This document shows positions 53,989 to 61,798 of a DNA stretch of 64,000 bases, in pieces. The stretch is taken from contig JANOSD010000084.1 of assembly GCA_031415655.1 (NCBI GenBank), forward strand, positions 1 to 64,000. The letters are read 5' to 3'. A program made the translations under genes and the position numbers. The notes under the pieces were generated by a model. It ran no database searches. It saw only the letters and a program-made list of their open reading frames with translations, and was not told the DNA's origin. Each line of letters begins with the position of its first letter. Positions within the stretch are counted from its first letter, which is position 1. The DNA comes from JAKOVR01 sp031415655 (lineage in GTDB: Bacteria; Actinomycetota; Acidimicrobiia; Acidimicrobiales; Acidimicrobilacustridaceae).

Positions 53989-54405
53989 ATGTCGATGTTT
54001 GATGGCCTCGGCCGTGAGGTCCGTACCCGGGCGGTTTACGTGATCTCCGTCGCCGCCGAGCTGGCCGGTATGCACCCGCAGACCCTCAGAATCTACGAAC
54101 GAAAGGGTCTTCTTGAACCAGCTCGCACTCAAGGTGGATCACGCCGGTACAGCGATGCCGACATCGCCATGCTCCTTCGGATCCAGGACCTCACCGAGGA
54201 GGGACTCAACCTCGCCGGAGTGAAGCGGGTCATGGCCCTCGAAGCGCATATCGAGCAGCTCGAAGCCGAGCTCGGCGCGGCGCGTGAAGCGGCCCAACTC
54301 GCCGTAGACCAAACCCACAAGCAGTACCGACGCGACCTCGTTCCGCTCAGCCAACAAGTGGTGCTTTATGGCGAGGCCGCCCGGTTATTTCATCGCGACC
54401 AGTAG
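53989..54405 (+). CDS. hspR: Heat-shock repressor HspR (MerR family)
   Basis: This 138-residue protein has the MerR DNA-binding domain (VYVISVAAELAGMHPQTLRI, then YERKGLLEPARTQGGSRRYS) and a dimerisation helix (ALEAHIEQLEAELGAAREAA). HspR represses dnaK, clpB and its own operon through HAIR boxes, using DnaK as co-repressor; HAIR-like sites are seen at 50108 and 61709. The last residues and stop fall inside a 10-bp triple repeat (54395-54424), so the C-terminus may be variable. Confidence 0.95.
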   Translation: MSMFDGLGREVRTRAVYVISVAAELAGMHPQTLRIYERKGLLEPARTQGGSRRYSDADIAMLLRIQDLTEEGLNLAGVKRVMALEAHIEQLEAELGAAREAAQLAVDQTHKQYRRDLVPLSQQVVLYGEAARLFHRDQ

Positions 54406-54424
54406 CGACCAGTAGCGACCAGTA
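54395..54424 (+). repeat. 10-bp triple repeat at the hspR stop
   Basis: GCGACCAGTA is repeated three times; the TAG stop of hspR lies at the first junction. This is a possible site of slippage that would change only the 3' end. Confidence 0.8.
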
Positions 54425-54453
54425 GCCGCTCCTCGGGGACCCGTGGAGGCCGT

Positions 54454-55428
54454 TCAGCGCAACACGGAAAGGCTGAGAGCGAAGTCGCCCGCAGGGTCGG
54501 TCATCCAACGCACCAACTCCAGCCCGACGGATGCCAACTCGGCTTCGATTTCGTCGCGCCGGAACTTGGTGGAGATCTCGGTGCGCATCTCCTCGCCGGC
54601 TTCGAAGTCCAACGTGAGATCGAGCGCGCCGATCACGACCGTTTGTGCGACGGTGCTCACCAGTCGCATCTCGATCCACTCGTTGGCGGTGTCGAAGAAT
54701 GCTCGGTGGCGGAAGGCGGGCAGGTCGAAGTTGGCATCGAGTTCCCGGTTCACGACCCGGAGTACGTTGCGGTTGAACTCGGCAGTGACTCCCGACGAGT
54801 CGTCGTAGGCGGCTTCGAGCCGGTCGATTGACTTCACGAGGTCGGTACCGAGGAGCAGTGCATCGCCGGAGCGCAGGTTGCCGGCAAGATCGGCAAAGAA
54901 CAACTTGCGCTCCAATGGCGCAAAGTTGCCGATGGTGGATCCCAGGAACGCGACGAGCCGCCGCCCCTCCTGTGGAATGTTTCCAAGGTGATGCTCGAAG
55001 TCGCCAACCACCGCGTGCACGGCGACACCGGCATACGCCTCGGTGATCGCCGCGCTGGCGGCTCGGACGGTGGCCTCGTTTACCTCGAAGGGAATAAACC
55101 GATCGAGCCGACCTGCCGTGGCAAACGCGTCGAGGAGCGTGCGGGTTTTGTCGGATGTGCCGGACCCGAGCTCGACCAGCGTGTCGGCTCCGGACGCCTC
55201 CACGATCGCCGCCGCCTCGACCGCAAGAATCCCGCGTTCGGTCTCGGTGGGGTAGTACTCCGGCAGACGGGTGATCTGATCGAAGAGCTCACAGCCGTGA
55301 TCGTCGTAAAACCATTTTGGCGGCAAGGTCTTGGGGGTGGACGTGAGACCAGCCCGCACATCGGCGCGAAGCGCACGATCGAGGTCTTCTTTGGTGAGCA
55401 ATACATCGATGGTGAAGCGGTCGGTCAT
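54454..55428 (-). CDS. egtD: L-histidine N-alpha-methyltransferase EgtD
   Basis: This 324-residue protein trimethylates histidine to hercynine, the first step of ergothioneine synthesis. It shows PPKWFYDDHGCELFDQITRL, EYYPTETERGIL, VELGSGTSDKTRTLLDA (SAM loop) and FLGSTIGNF, all typical of the family. It stands apart from egtABC, separated by a lipoprotein gene and a LuxR gene, but on the same strand as them. Its C-terminal SAM-fold closure RWMTDPAGDFALSLS is complete. Confidence 0.95.
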   Translation of the reverse strand: MTDRFTIDVLLTKEDLDRALRADVRAGLTSTPKTLPPKWFYDDHGCELFDQITRLPEYYPTETERGILAVEAAAIVEASGADTLVELGSGTSDKTRTLLDAFATAGRLDRFIPFEVNEATVRAASAAITEAYAGVAVHAVVGDFEHHLGNIPQEGRRLVAFLGSTIGNFAPLERKLFFADLAGNLRSGDALLLGTDLVKSIDRLEAAYDDSSGVTAEFNRNVLRVVNRELDANFDLPAFRHRAFFDTANEWIEMRLVSTVAQTVVIGALDLTLDFEAGEEMRTEISTKFRRDEIEAELASVGLELVRWMTDPAGDFALSLSVLR

Positions 55429-55590
55429 GTCCCCGAGAGGCTAACGCTCCGACGCGGAGATCACTCGTGGGGCGGGGTGCAGCCGGCAACGTCCTCGAAA
55501 GTCGAGCACGTCACCGGCCGCCGCACCCCCGGTTGGTGAACCGGAGAATCACGCCGCTGGCCGGAAGCCGCCGAATAATTGCCGGACCCA

Positions 55591-56262
55591 CTACGACCAG
55601 TCAACGATGTCGGCGGTGAATGGCCCTTCGAAGTTCTGCGTAGTGACAGTGCCGCAAACCTTCTTGCCGGCCTTGTCGACCTTGGTGAGCTTCACTTGGT
55701 CCTTCACCGAACTGAAGCCGGAGAAGATCACCTTGCCGTCCGCCGTGTAGGCGGCGCTGGTGTTGAACTGCATGGGCCCGAGCGCGTCGGACACCGAAAC
55801 GTACGTGCCGGGTTCGAGGGTCGACTTTCCTTGGGCGACGGACAAATAACCCGTGACCAACATCTGGTCGCCGGTGAGCGTGGGTGCGGCGATTCTGCCG
55901 ATCTCCGTGTCGGCGACGTCGTAGTTCCCGAAGGCGAACTGGAGGGAGGCGCCGAGGGTGACGGTTGCCTTGGCCGCCTTGGCGTCGAACTTCTTGTCCC
56001 CGCCGCTGGTGTGCACCACGATCTCGGTCTTGGTCGGGCAGTCACTCGCTTCGGGTGCCGATGTAGCCGGCGATCCGCTCGTCGTCGAGGGCACGCCGTT
56101 GGTTTCCCCGGCGGTTCCGGGTTTGGCGGTCGTCGACGCGGAGCTGGTGGCGGTCGCGACCGTGCTGTCTTTGGAAGAGCAGGAAGCGGTCAGGAGCAGG
56201 GCCGAAGCCCCAAGTCCGACGGCGAGCCGACCACGGGCGCGTGAGGTGAAGGTAAGGATCAT
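55591..56262 (-). CDS. Lipoprotein of unknown function
   Basis: This 223-residue protein has a lipoprotein signal peptide (VGLGASALLLTASC) and a Thr/Ser/Ala-rich linker to about residue 70. A beta-rich globular domain follows, with CPTKTEIVVHTSGGDKKFD and, near the end, KKVCGTVTTQNFEGPFTADI (a possible disulphide pair). I do not recognise the domain. The ATG at 56262 is supported by CCGGAGAAG. It lies between egtD and a LuxR regulator. Confidence 0.85.
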   Translation of the reverse strand: MILTFTSRARGRLAVGLGASALLLTASCSSKDSTVATATSSASTTAKPGTAGETNGVPSTTSGSPATSAPEASDCPTKTEIVVHTSGGDKKFDAKAAKATVTLGASLQFAFGNYDVADTEIGRIAAPTLTGDQMLVTGYLSVAQGKSTLEPGTYVSVSDALGPMQFNTSAAYTADGKVIFSGFSSVKDQVKLTKVDKAGKKVCGTVTTQNFEGPFTADIVDWS

Positions 56263-56491
56263 GAGCTTCTCCGGGGGGTCGCAGTGGGCAGAGTTGCCGA
56301 ACTGAGGTTGGGGTGCGTTGCCGGCCGAGCCGACCTCTGAATCATGCGGGCTCTCGATGCCGCCGTCACCACTCAACATTCTCAAGACGGTGAGTAGTGG
56401 CCGAGCGTCAACCCTTGCGGTGTCCACTGGGCCGCCATCCAGTCGACGGATCGTTGATTACTATCGCCCCATGGGGGATCGCGGAGGGGAG

Positions 56492-57910
56492 ATGCGAAGA
56501 TCGGTCGGTGGTTCCACCGACCAAAGCCTTGCCTCGGCACTACCAGGGTGGGTCGAAACGGCAACACGATTGTGGTTCCTGGATCGTGCTGGCACCGACG
56601 AAAAGGAACTGGTCCGGTTGGTGGCGGGACGCTGGGATGCGGGTTCGCTTCACCACGAAGACGGGGTCTGGTGGTGTGAAGATGCCATCGCTCGCGCTGC
56701 TGGTCCGTCGGTTCGCGCGCCCGACCAAACGCTGGGGGCACCGTCGGCAACACCCGGAGCGTCGGTTTTCGCCGAGATGCGAGACCTGTGCGACCAAGGG
56801 CGTCCCGATGATGCGCTGGCGCTGGCCACTGCGACACTCGTTCCTGCGTCAGGAGTCAACGATCTGCTCGACACAGACCCCGAGCTGGTGGCCATCGTGG
56901 GTCTCGGATCGTGTTTCGCCCTGGTCGAGGCCGGGCGGTTGCATGCGGCGGCGATCACTGGCCAAACGGGGCGGATGATGGGTGCGGTAGGTCGTTCAAC
57001 GTTGCTGCAAGGGTGGTACGGCGCCGCGCTGGGTATCTGTGAGATTGGGATGGGCCGGCTCGATGATGCGTTGGCATCATTGGCCGAGGCGAAGTTGCTG
57101 GGCCGACTGTGCGGCGATCCGCAACTGCGGGCCTTTTCCGCTGCCAGTTTCGAGCTCGCTCATGCCATGGTCGGGCGGCAGCCACCGCGTCACGATGGTC
57201 CCGGCACCGTCGCCCAATTCGCGATCGAGCATGGAGCGGTTCTGGCGGATTCCTGGTTGGTGTCCATGCACCGGTCGCGGACCCTCGCCTGGAAGACACC
57301 CACGCCGTTGCACGTCGCGGCGTTGCTCGAACAGGCGGAGGCAGCACGTGGGGCGGGCCGTTTTGGCGTCGCCGCATCGTTGGCCGGTGAGGTTGCGCTG
57401 CTTGGCGATCCAGCGGGCGCAACTCGGGTATTTCGCCGGTTCGGCGAGTTGCAGGGAGAAATTCTCCCGCTTTGGCCGGACATTTCGGCAGCGTTGTCCG
57501 ACGGAGACGCGGTAGCTCGGGATCTGCTTGCGGATCGCCTGGACCAGCTGGGCGTCGCGGGGTTGTCGGCCTCGTTGACCTTGCAAGCGGCGGCGGTGCA
57601 CCATCGCGCCGGAGACGAGCAGGCCGTTCGTGAATCGCTGAAGGCTGCCAACCGCAGGGCCGCGGCCGTGCAATCAGGCTCGGCCTATTTGGCGCAGTTC
57701 CGGGCGCTGCTGCCCTTGCGCGAACGCGAGCGTGAGATTGCGGAGCTTGCTGCGGCGGGCAACTCCAACAAGGCGATTGCCGACGAGTTGGTGATCTCGG
57801 TTCGTACGGTCGAGAACCACCTCTACCGCGTGTACGACAAGCTGGGTGTGGCCGGTCGAGAAGACCTGGCACCGTTGCTCGGTTCGCTCCCGTCGAGCCC
57901 AGAGAAGTAG
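56492..57910 (+). CDS. LuxR-family transcriptional regulator with helical sensor region
   Basis: The protein has about 472 residues. The N-terminal 400 are alpha-helical and TPR-like (RDLCDQGRPDDALALATATL, LAEAKLLGRLCGDP), without an NB-ARC or P-loop. The C-terminus is a LuxR helix-turn-helix (REREIAELAAAGNSNKAIAD, ELVISVRTVENHLYRVYDKL). It resembles the C-terminal half of MalT/LAL regulators lacking the ATPase. The ATG at 56492 has GGAGG close upstream; 56471 is an alternative. It is divergent from the lipoprotein gene and convergent with egtC. Confidence 0.8.
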   Translation: MRRSVGGSTDQSLASALPGWVETATRLWFLDRAGTDEKELVRLVAGRWDAGSLHHEDGVWWCEDAIARAAGPSVRAPDQTLGAPSATPGASVFAEMRDLCDQGRPDDALALATATLVPASGVNDLLDTDPELVAIVGLGSCFALVEAGRLHAAAITGQTGRMMGAVGRSTLLQGWYGAALGICEIGMGRLDDALASLAEAKLLGRLCGDPQLRAFSAASFELAHAMVGRQPPRHDGPGTVAQFAIEHGAVLADSWLVSMHRSRTLAWKTPTPLHVAALLEQAEAARGAGRFGVAASLAGEVALLGDPAGATRVFRRFGELQGEILPLWPDISAALSDGDAVARDLLADRLDQLGVAGLSASLTLQAAAVHHRAGDEQAVRESLKAANRRAAAVQSGSAYLAQFRALLPLREREREIAELAAAGNSNKAIADELVISVRTVENHLYRVYDKLGVAGREDLAPLLGSLPSSPEK

Positions 57911-57929
57911 CGGCAGGGCGGAACTGCGC

Positions 57930-58709
57930 CTATACGAACGGAAGTGCCGTGACGACAGCGACGACGGCGGAGCCACTGGTCGTCACGGTGACCAGGGAAC
58001 GATCCGGAACTTCTGTCCAATCAGGATTCTCGAATAACGGCTCGGAGACGATGATTGCGCCCCGCTGATTCGAGCCGGCCACCGAAAGCTCACGGCTGAA
58101 CAGGCTGTTCCCCCATCTCGTGGCGACGAGTGATGTGCCGTCACTGAGAAGGAAGTTGAACCGTCCATCGGCGAGCCCGGTGATGTGCTCAATCAGGTCA
58201 AGAATCGCTTCGGTCGCCGTGGCGCCGCCATCGACACGATCGAGCACCATGGCGAACAACACCTCGCTGTCGGCGGCCCCGAGGATTTCGGCGGCTCGAC
58301 GCTCGCTGACGCCACGTCGAAGGCGTTCGCCGAGCCCGAGTCGGAAACCGTCGATGAATCCGTTGTGGGCGAAGAGCCAGGGTCCGGACATAAACGGCGC
58401 GTTGCCACTCTCATCGATCGGCGCGCCGGGCGACGCGTTGCGAATGGCCCCGACCACAGCCGTGGACCGCAGCAGTGGGGCGATCTCTCGGAACCGTTGA
58501 TCGGCCCACATCGGCGTGACCGTGCGGTAACGAGCCGGTTCGGGTTGGATCGTGTGATCCCACCAGCCCACGCCCCAACCATCCGCATTGATGCGGCCAA
58601 CGTCTTGCCAGCGCGGAGCGTGGGCCTGCCGTACGAACGGGACCTCAAAACCGTAGAGGAGTTGATGCAGATCGATGGGTGGACCGAGATAGCCCAGGAG
58701 GCGGCACAT
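57930..58709 (-). CDS. egtC: Ergothioneine biosynthesis amidohydrolase EgtC
   Basis: This 259-residue class II glutamine-amidotransferase-like enzyme removes glutamate from the gamma-glutamyl-hercynylcysteine sulfoxide intermediate. Cys2 in MCRLLGYLG is the nucleophile; INADGWGVGWW, GAIRNASPGAP and LFAHNGFIDGF are the usual pocket motifs. It follows egtB by 23 bp. The family identity is strong because of its place in egtABC. Confidence 0.93.
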   Translation of the reverse strand: MCRLLGYLGPPIDLHQLLYGFEVPFVRQAHAPRWQDVGRINADGWGVGWWDHTIQPEPARYRTVTPMWADQRFREIAPLLRSTAVVGAIRNASPGAPIDESGNAPFMSGPWLFAHNGFIDGFRLGLGERLRRGVSERRAAEILGAADSEVLFAMVLDRVDGGATATEAILDLIEHITGLADGRFNFLLSDGTSLVATRWGNSLFSRELSVAGSNQRGAIIVSEPLFENPDWTEVPDRSLVTVTTSGSAVVAVVTALPFV

Positions 58710-58732
58710 GATTCGATGATCGCGCCGTCGGG

Positions 58733-60178
58733 TTACGCGTCGTGCGCGCAGCGGAAGCCGCAGAAGATCTGTCGGCGGATCGGGTGGTCCCAGTTGCGGA
58801 AAGTGGCGCGAGCGGCAATGTGGTCCGAGGCCCACGATCCGCCTCGGAGTACCCGATAGTCGCCATCCCAGAACACCTCGCTGTATTCGGGGTAGGGGAA
58901 GGCCGTAAAACCGGGATACGCCCGGAACCGTGACGAGGTCCACTCCCACACATCCCCGATCAGGCCGATCACTCCCGACGGCGATGCTCCCAATGGGAAC
59001 GATCCGACCGGGGCCGGGCCATCGTGCATCTGTCCGAGGTTGGCGTGCGCCGCTGTCCATGGGCCGTTGCCCCACGGGTTGGCGAGTGAGGTGCCGGTGA
59101 CCGGGTCCCAACGCGCTGCCTTCTCCCATTCGGCCTCGGTGGGAAGCCGTTTCCCGGCCCACGTGGCGAAGGCTTCGGCTTCGTAGAAGCTCACGTGTTG
59201 CACCGGTTCGCTGAGATGAAGGGCGAGGTCGAGCTCTCGGCCGAATCGCAGGATCGTCCAGTCGTTGCCACCGCTGTTGGTCCAATACTGCGGGGCAACG
59301 AGCGCGGCCTCCTGTCGCCAAGCCCATCCCTTGGCGGACCAGAGAAGGGGATTTTCGTAGCCGCCGTCATCGATGAAGGTGAGGTGGCTGCTGTTGGTGA
59401 CGGGCAGGCTGTCGATCCAGAACGGGGCAACGACGACGGCGTGGGCATCGAGCTCGTTGTCGTAGGCCCATGGGGTGTCGGCTCGGGTGGTGCCCATCTC
59501 GAACGGGCCACCCTCGATGAAGGTCTCCCCAACATTTGCCATGGGTAGGGACTGGCTGGTGGGCGTGGGGAGCGATGATCGGAAGCGTATGGTGCCGGGC
59601 GGCGGCAGTGCCGCGTGCCCTCGTAGCTGATGGGTAGCGAGAAGGGTTTCGGCGTGTTGGTGTTCGTGCTGAACCACCATTCCGTACACAAATGCATCGC
59701 GAATCAACGGCTGTTCGCTCGTCGGCGACAGGTCGGTGTCGGGATCGTGGAGCAACGCAATCACCGCTGTGCGGACCTCGGCGTTGTAGACGCGTGCGTC
59801 GGCGGGGCTCAGAATCGGGAGCGAAGGACGTTCCCACCGCGGGTGTTCGAAGGCGTTATAGAGGTCGTCGAGGGAGGGGTCGATGGCCACCCGACCATCA
59901 ATCTCCCGAAGCAGCCACAGCTCCTCGTAGTTGCCGATATGGGCGAGGTCCCAGACAAACGGCGACATCAGCGGCGACACCTGCTTGCACTGATCTTCGA
60001 CGGAGAGGCAGTCGACGAGGGCGAGCGTACGTTCGCGTGCTCGTGTCAACTCCCGATCGATGAAACTCCGGATTTCCGTGTCTGATCCCGACGGGAAAGG
60101 CGGGATCGGATCGCTGGCGAGAGAGTTGCCGGCGAGGGAGTTTCTGGCGGGGGAGTTGCTGGCGAGCAGTTTGCTCAC
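58733..60178 (-). CDS. egtB: Hercynine oxygenase EgtB
   Basis: This 481-residue non-heme iron sulfoxide synthase joins hercynine and gamma-glutamylcysteine. It has a DinB-like N-domain with the iron ligands (DLAHIGNYEEL and VQHEHQHAETLL, HxxxH) and a C-terminal formylglycine-generating-type domain (GGPFEMGTTRADTPWAYDNE, LPTEAEWEKAARWD, VLRGGSWASD). The GTG at 60178 overlaps the egtA stop (GTGA); a GTG five codons upstream is possible. Its first 20 residues come from a 15-bp DNA repeat (about 60108-60167). Confidence 0.95.
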   Translation of the reverse strand: MSKLLASNSPARNSLAGNSLASDPIPPFPSGSDTEIRSFIDRELTRARERTLALVDCLSVEDQCKQVSPLMSPFVWDLAHIGNYEELWLLREIDGRVAIDPSLDDLYNAFEHPRWERPSLPILSPADARVYNAEVRTAVIALLHDPDTDLSPTSEQPLIRDAFVYGMVVQHEHQHAETLLATHQLRGHAALPPPGTIRFRSSLPTPTSQSLPMANVGETFIEGGPFEMGTTRADTPWAYDNELDAHAVVVAPFWIDSLPVTNSSHLTFIDDGGYENPLLWSAKGWAWRQEAALVAPQYWTNSGGNDWTILRFGRELDLALHLSEPVQHVSFYEAEAFATWAGKRLPTEAEWEKAARWDPVTGTSLANPWGNGPWTAAHANLGQMHDGPAPVGSFPLGASPSGVIGLIGDVWEWTSSRFRAYPGFTAFPYPEYSEVFWDGDYRVLRGGSWASDHIAARATFRNWDHPIRRQIFCGFRCAHDA

Positions 60179-61464
60179 GAAGGGGATGTCCACGCGTGAC
60201 GACCATAGGGAACGGGAGATTCCCGTGATGGAAAGAGTTCTCCGGTTGCGCGCCACGCATCGAGTCGGTCGTCGGCAGGGCAACGGCCACGCCCAACCCA
60301 TCGATCGGTGTAGGTCTCCACCACATCAACGATTGACGGGTCCACATCGAGCCGGTGGAGGGCCCGGCGGGCGATGGCAAAGAGGTTGATGGCCGCAGGG
60401 CCGAGCACCGGATGGTGGAGCGCGTGTTTGGCCGCATCGGCCCAGAGTCGGTCGGCGCCGGATCGATCCAGGAGGACGGCGGCCTCGGCACGGGCCTCTT
60501 GGTCGATCGTGAGCGAGCCGGCGACCGCCGCCGCAACCATCCAGAACGGGGTGGGAAGGGCGTCGATGGCCCGCAGCTCAAACCACCCTTTGGGACGCAC
60601 TGGAGGGAAGAGGGTGGTGAGGTGGTAGGCGAAGTCGTGGGGTGTGGGCCAGGTGCCGTCGTTTCCCTCAACGATCCATTGCCGGAAGGTGAGGGCCCGA
60701 CCGACGAGACGACAGGTGCCGTCGGCGGGGGCGAGGAAGGCCACACGGGCGTCGAGAGCATAGGAGATATAGGCCTCGACGGGATCGGGTCCAAGGGGGA
60801 CCGGGCGACTGCGGGTGGGGTCCAATGCCCACCAGTTGCGCAGACGGGACGAAAGCCAACCGGACGGCGTTCCCCCCATGAGTGGAGAGTTGGCGAAGGC
60901 CGCGGCGAGGACAGGAGCGATGCGATTCAGGGTTTGCCAACGGCTGTTGCGTTCGTCCGGGGCACCCAAACCGAGATTGATCTGCACCGACGCGGTGTTG
61001 TGCATCATCGTGCGTCCGGCGGGACCCATCTGGTCGAAGTACTGCTCCATGGCCGTATACCGAGCATGTTCGAGTACCCGTTCCGGCGCTCGAACGGGGT
61101 CGGCACCCAACGCGAACAGTCCTATCTGGTGGCGCTCGCACCACCGATCGAGTTCGAACAGTTCATTGGCGGTGAGACGGCAAGCTTCAGAGAGGGTCGC
61201 GGTGGGCGCGCTTGATAGCTCGATCTGACCGCCCGGTTCGAGCGTAAGTCGACTGCCGGAGACGAACGGCGACAGCGCCTCGATTGGCGACGCGGCCGTG
61301 GCGGCATCGAGGCGCTCCAAGTGCGGACCCGCAGTGAGCCATTCCAACTCGATCCCAAAACCGGTGCGCTGCGGGTCGTCGTCGGCGAGGGCGTCACCGA
61401 ACACGACATCCCGGCAGTGGCGGGCGCAGTCGGCGGCAGTGAGCGAGGGAGTGGAAGCAGTCAT
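60175..61464 (-). CDS. egtA: Glutamate-cysteine ligase EgtA
   Basis: This 429-residue protein makes gamma-glutamylcysteine, the sulfur donor for EgtB. GCS2-type motifs are GFGIELEWLTAG near the N-terminus, LTLEPGGQIELSSAP, MMHNTASVQINL and WFELRAIDALPTPFW. The ATG at 61464 begins the family-typical part; a longer frame reading from 62013 is not family-like. It is the first gene of egtABC. The stop overlaps egtB by 4 bp. Confidence 0.93.
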   Translation of the reverse strand: MTASTPSLTAADCARHCRDVVFGDALADDDPQRTGFGIELEWLTAGPHLERLDAATAASPIEALSPFVSGSRLTLEPGGQIELSSAPTATLSEACRLTANELFELDRWCERHQIGLFALGADPVRAPERVLEHARYTAMEQYFDQMGPAGRTMMHNTASVQINLGLGAPDERNSRWQTLNRIAPVLAAAFANSPLMGGTPSGWLSSRLRNWWALDPTRSRPVPLGPDPVEAYISYALDARVAFLAPADGTCRLVGRALTFRQWIVEGNDGTWPTPHDFAYHLTTLFPPVRPKGWFELRAIDALPTPFWMVAAAVAGSLTIDQEARAEAAVLLDRSGADRLWADAAKHALHHPVLGPAAINLFAIARRALHRLDVDPSIVDVVETYTDRWVGRGRCPADDRLDAWRATGELFPSRESPVPYGRHAWTSPS

Positions 61465-61708
61465 GAGGCCGGGGGCGGCGCCGGATCGCCGCGTCGCCAC
61501 ACAGTAACGGAAAGCGAAGAGTTTTCGTTCCTGCACCGTCCGGTAGATGACGCGATCCAGGGTTGTTTTCCCTTCGTTCACGTAGCGCCTATCGGGTCGC
61601 CGGCCGTATCCCCTGTCGGGTCGAGCCAGCAGCCATGGGTTGCGTATCGAGTGCGAACCATTCCATCGGTTCGATCCGATCGGTCGGCACAAATCACGAA
61701 AGGTTAAA

Positions 61709-61729
61709 CTTGCGTGTAGGGGACTCAAG
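61709..61729 (+). promoter_or_regulatory. HAIR box upstream of clpB
   Basis: CTTGCGT-N7-ACTCAAG matches the HspR operator CTTGAGT-N7-ACTCAAG in 12 of 14 half-site bases. It is followed by a TATACT -10-like element at 61739-61744, so HspR bound here should repress clpB. Confidence 0.8.
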
Positions 61730-61798
61730 TTTTCTGCGTATACTGCGCTCGATAGCCGCTGTCGGTACCGTCCGGCGAACGTTTTGGGAGGATTCCCT

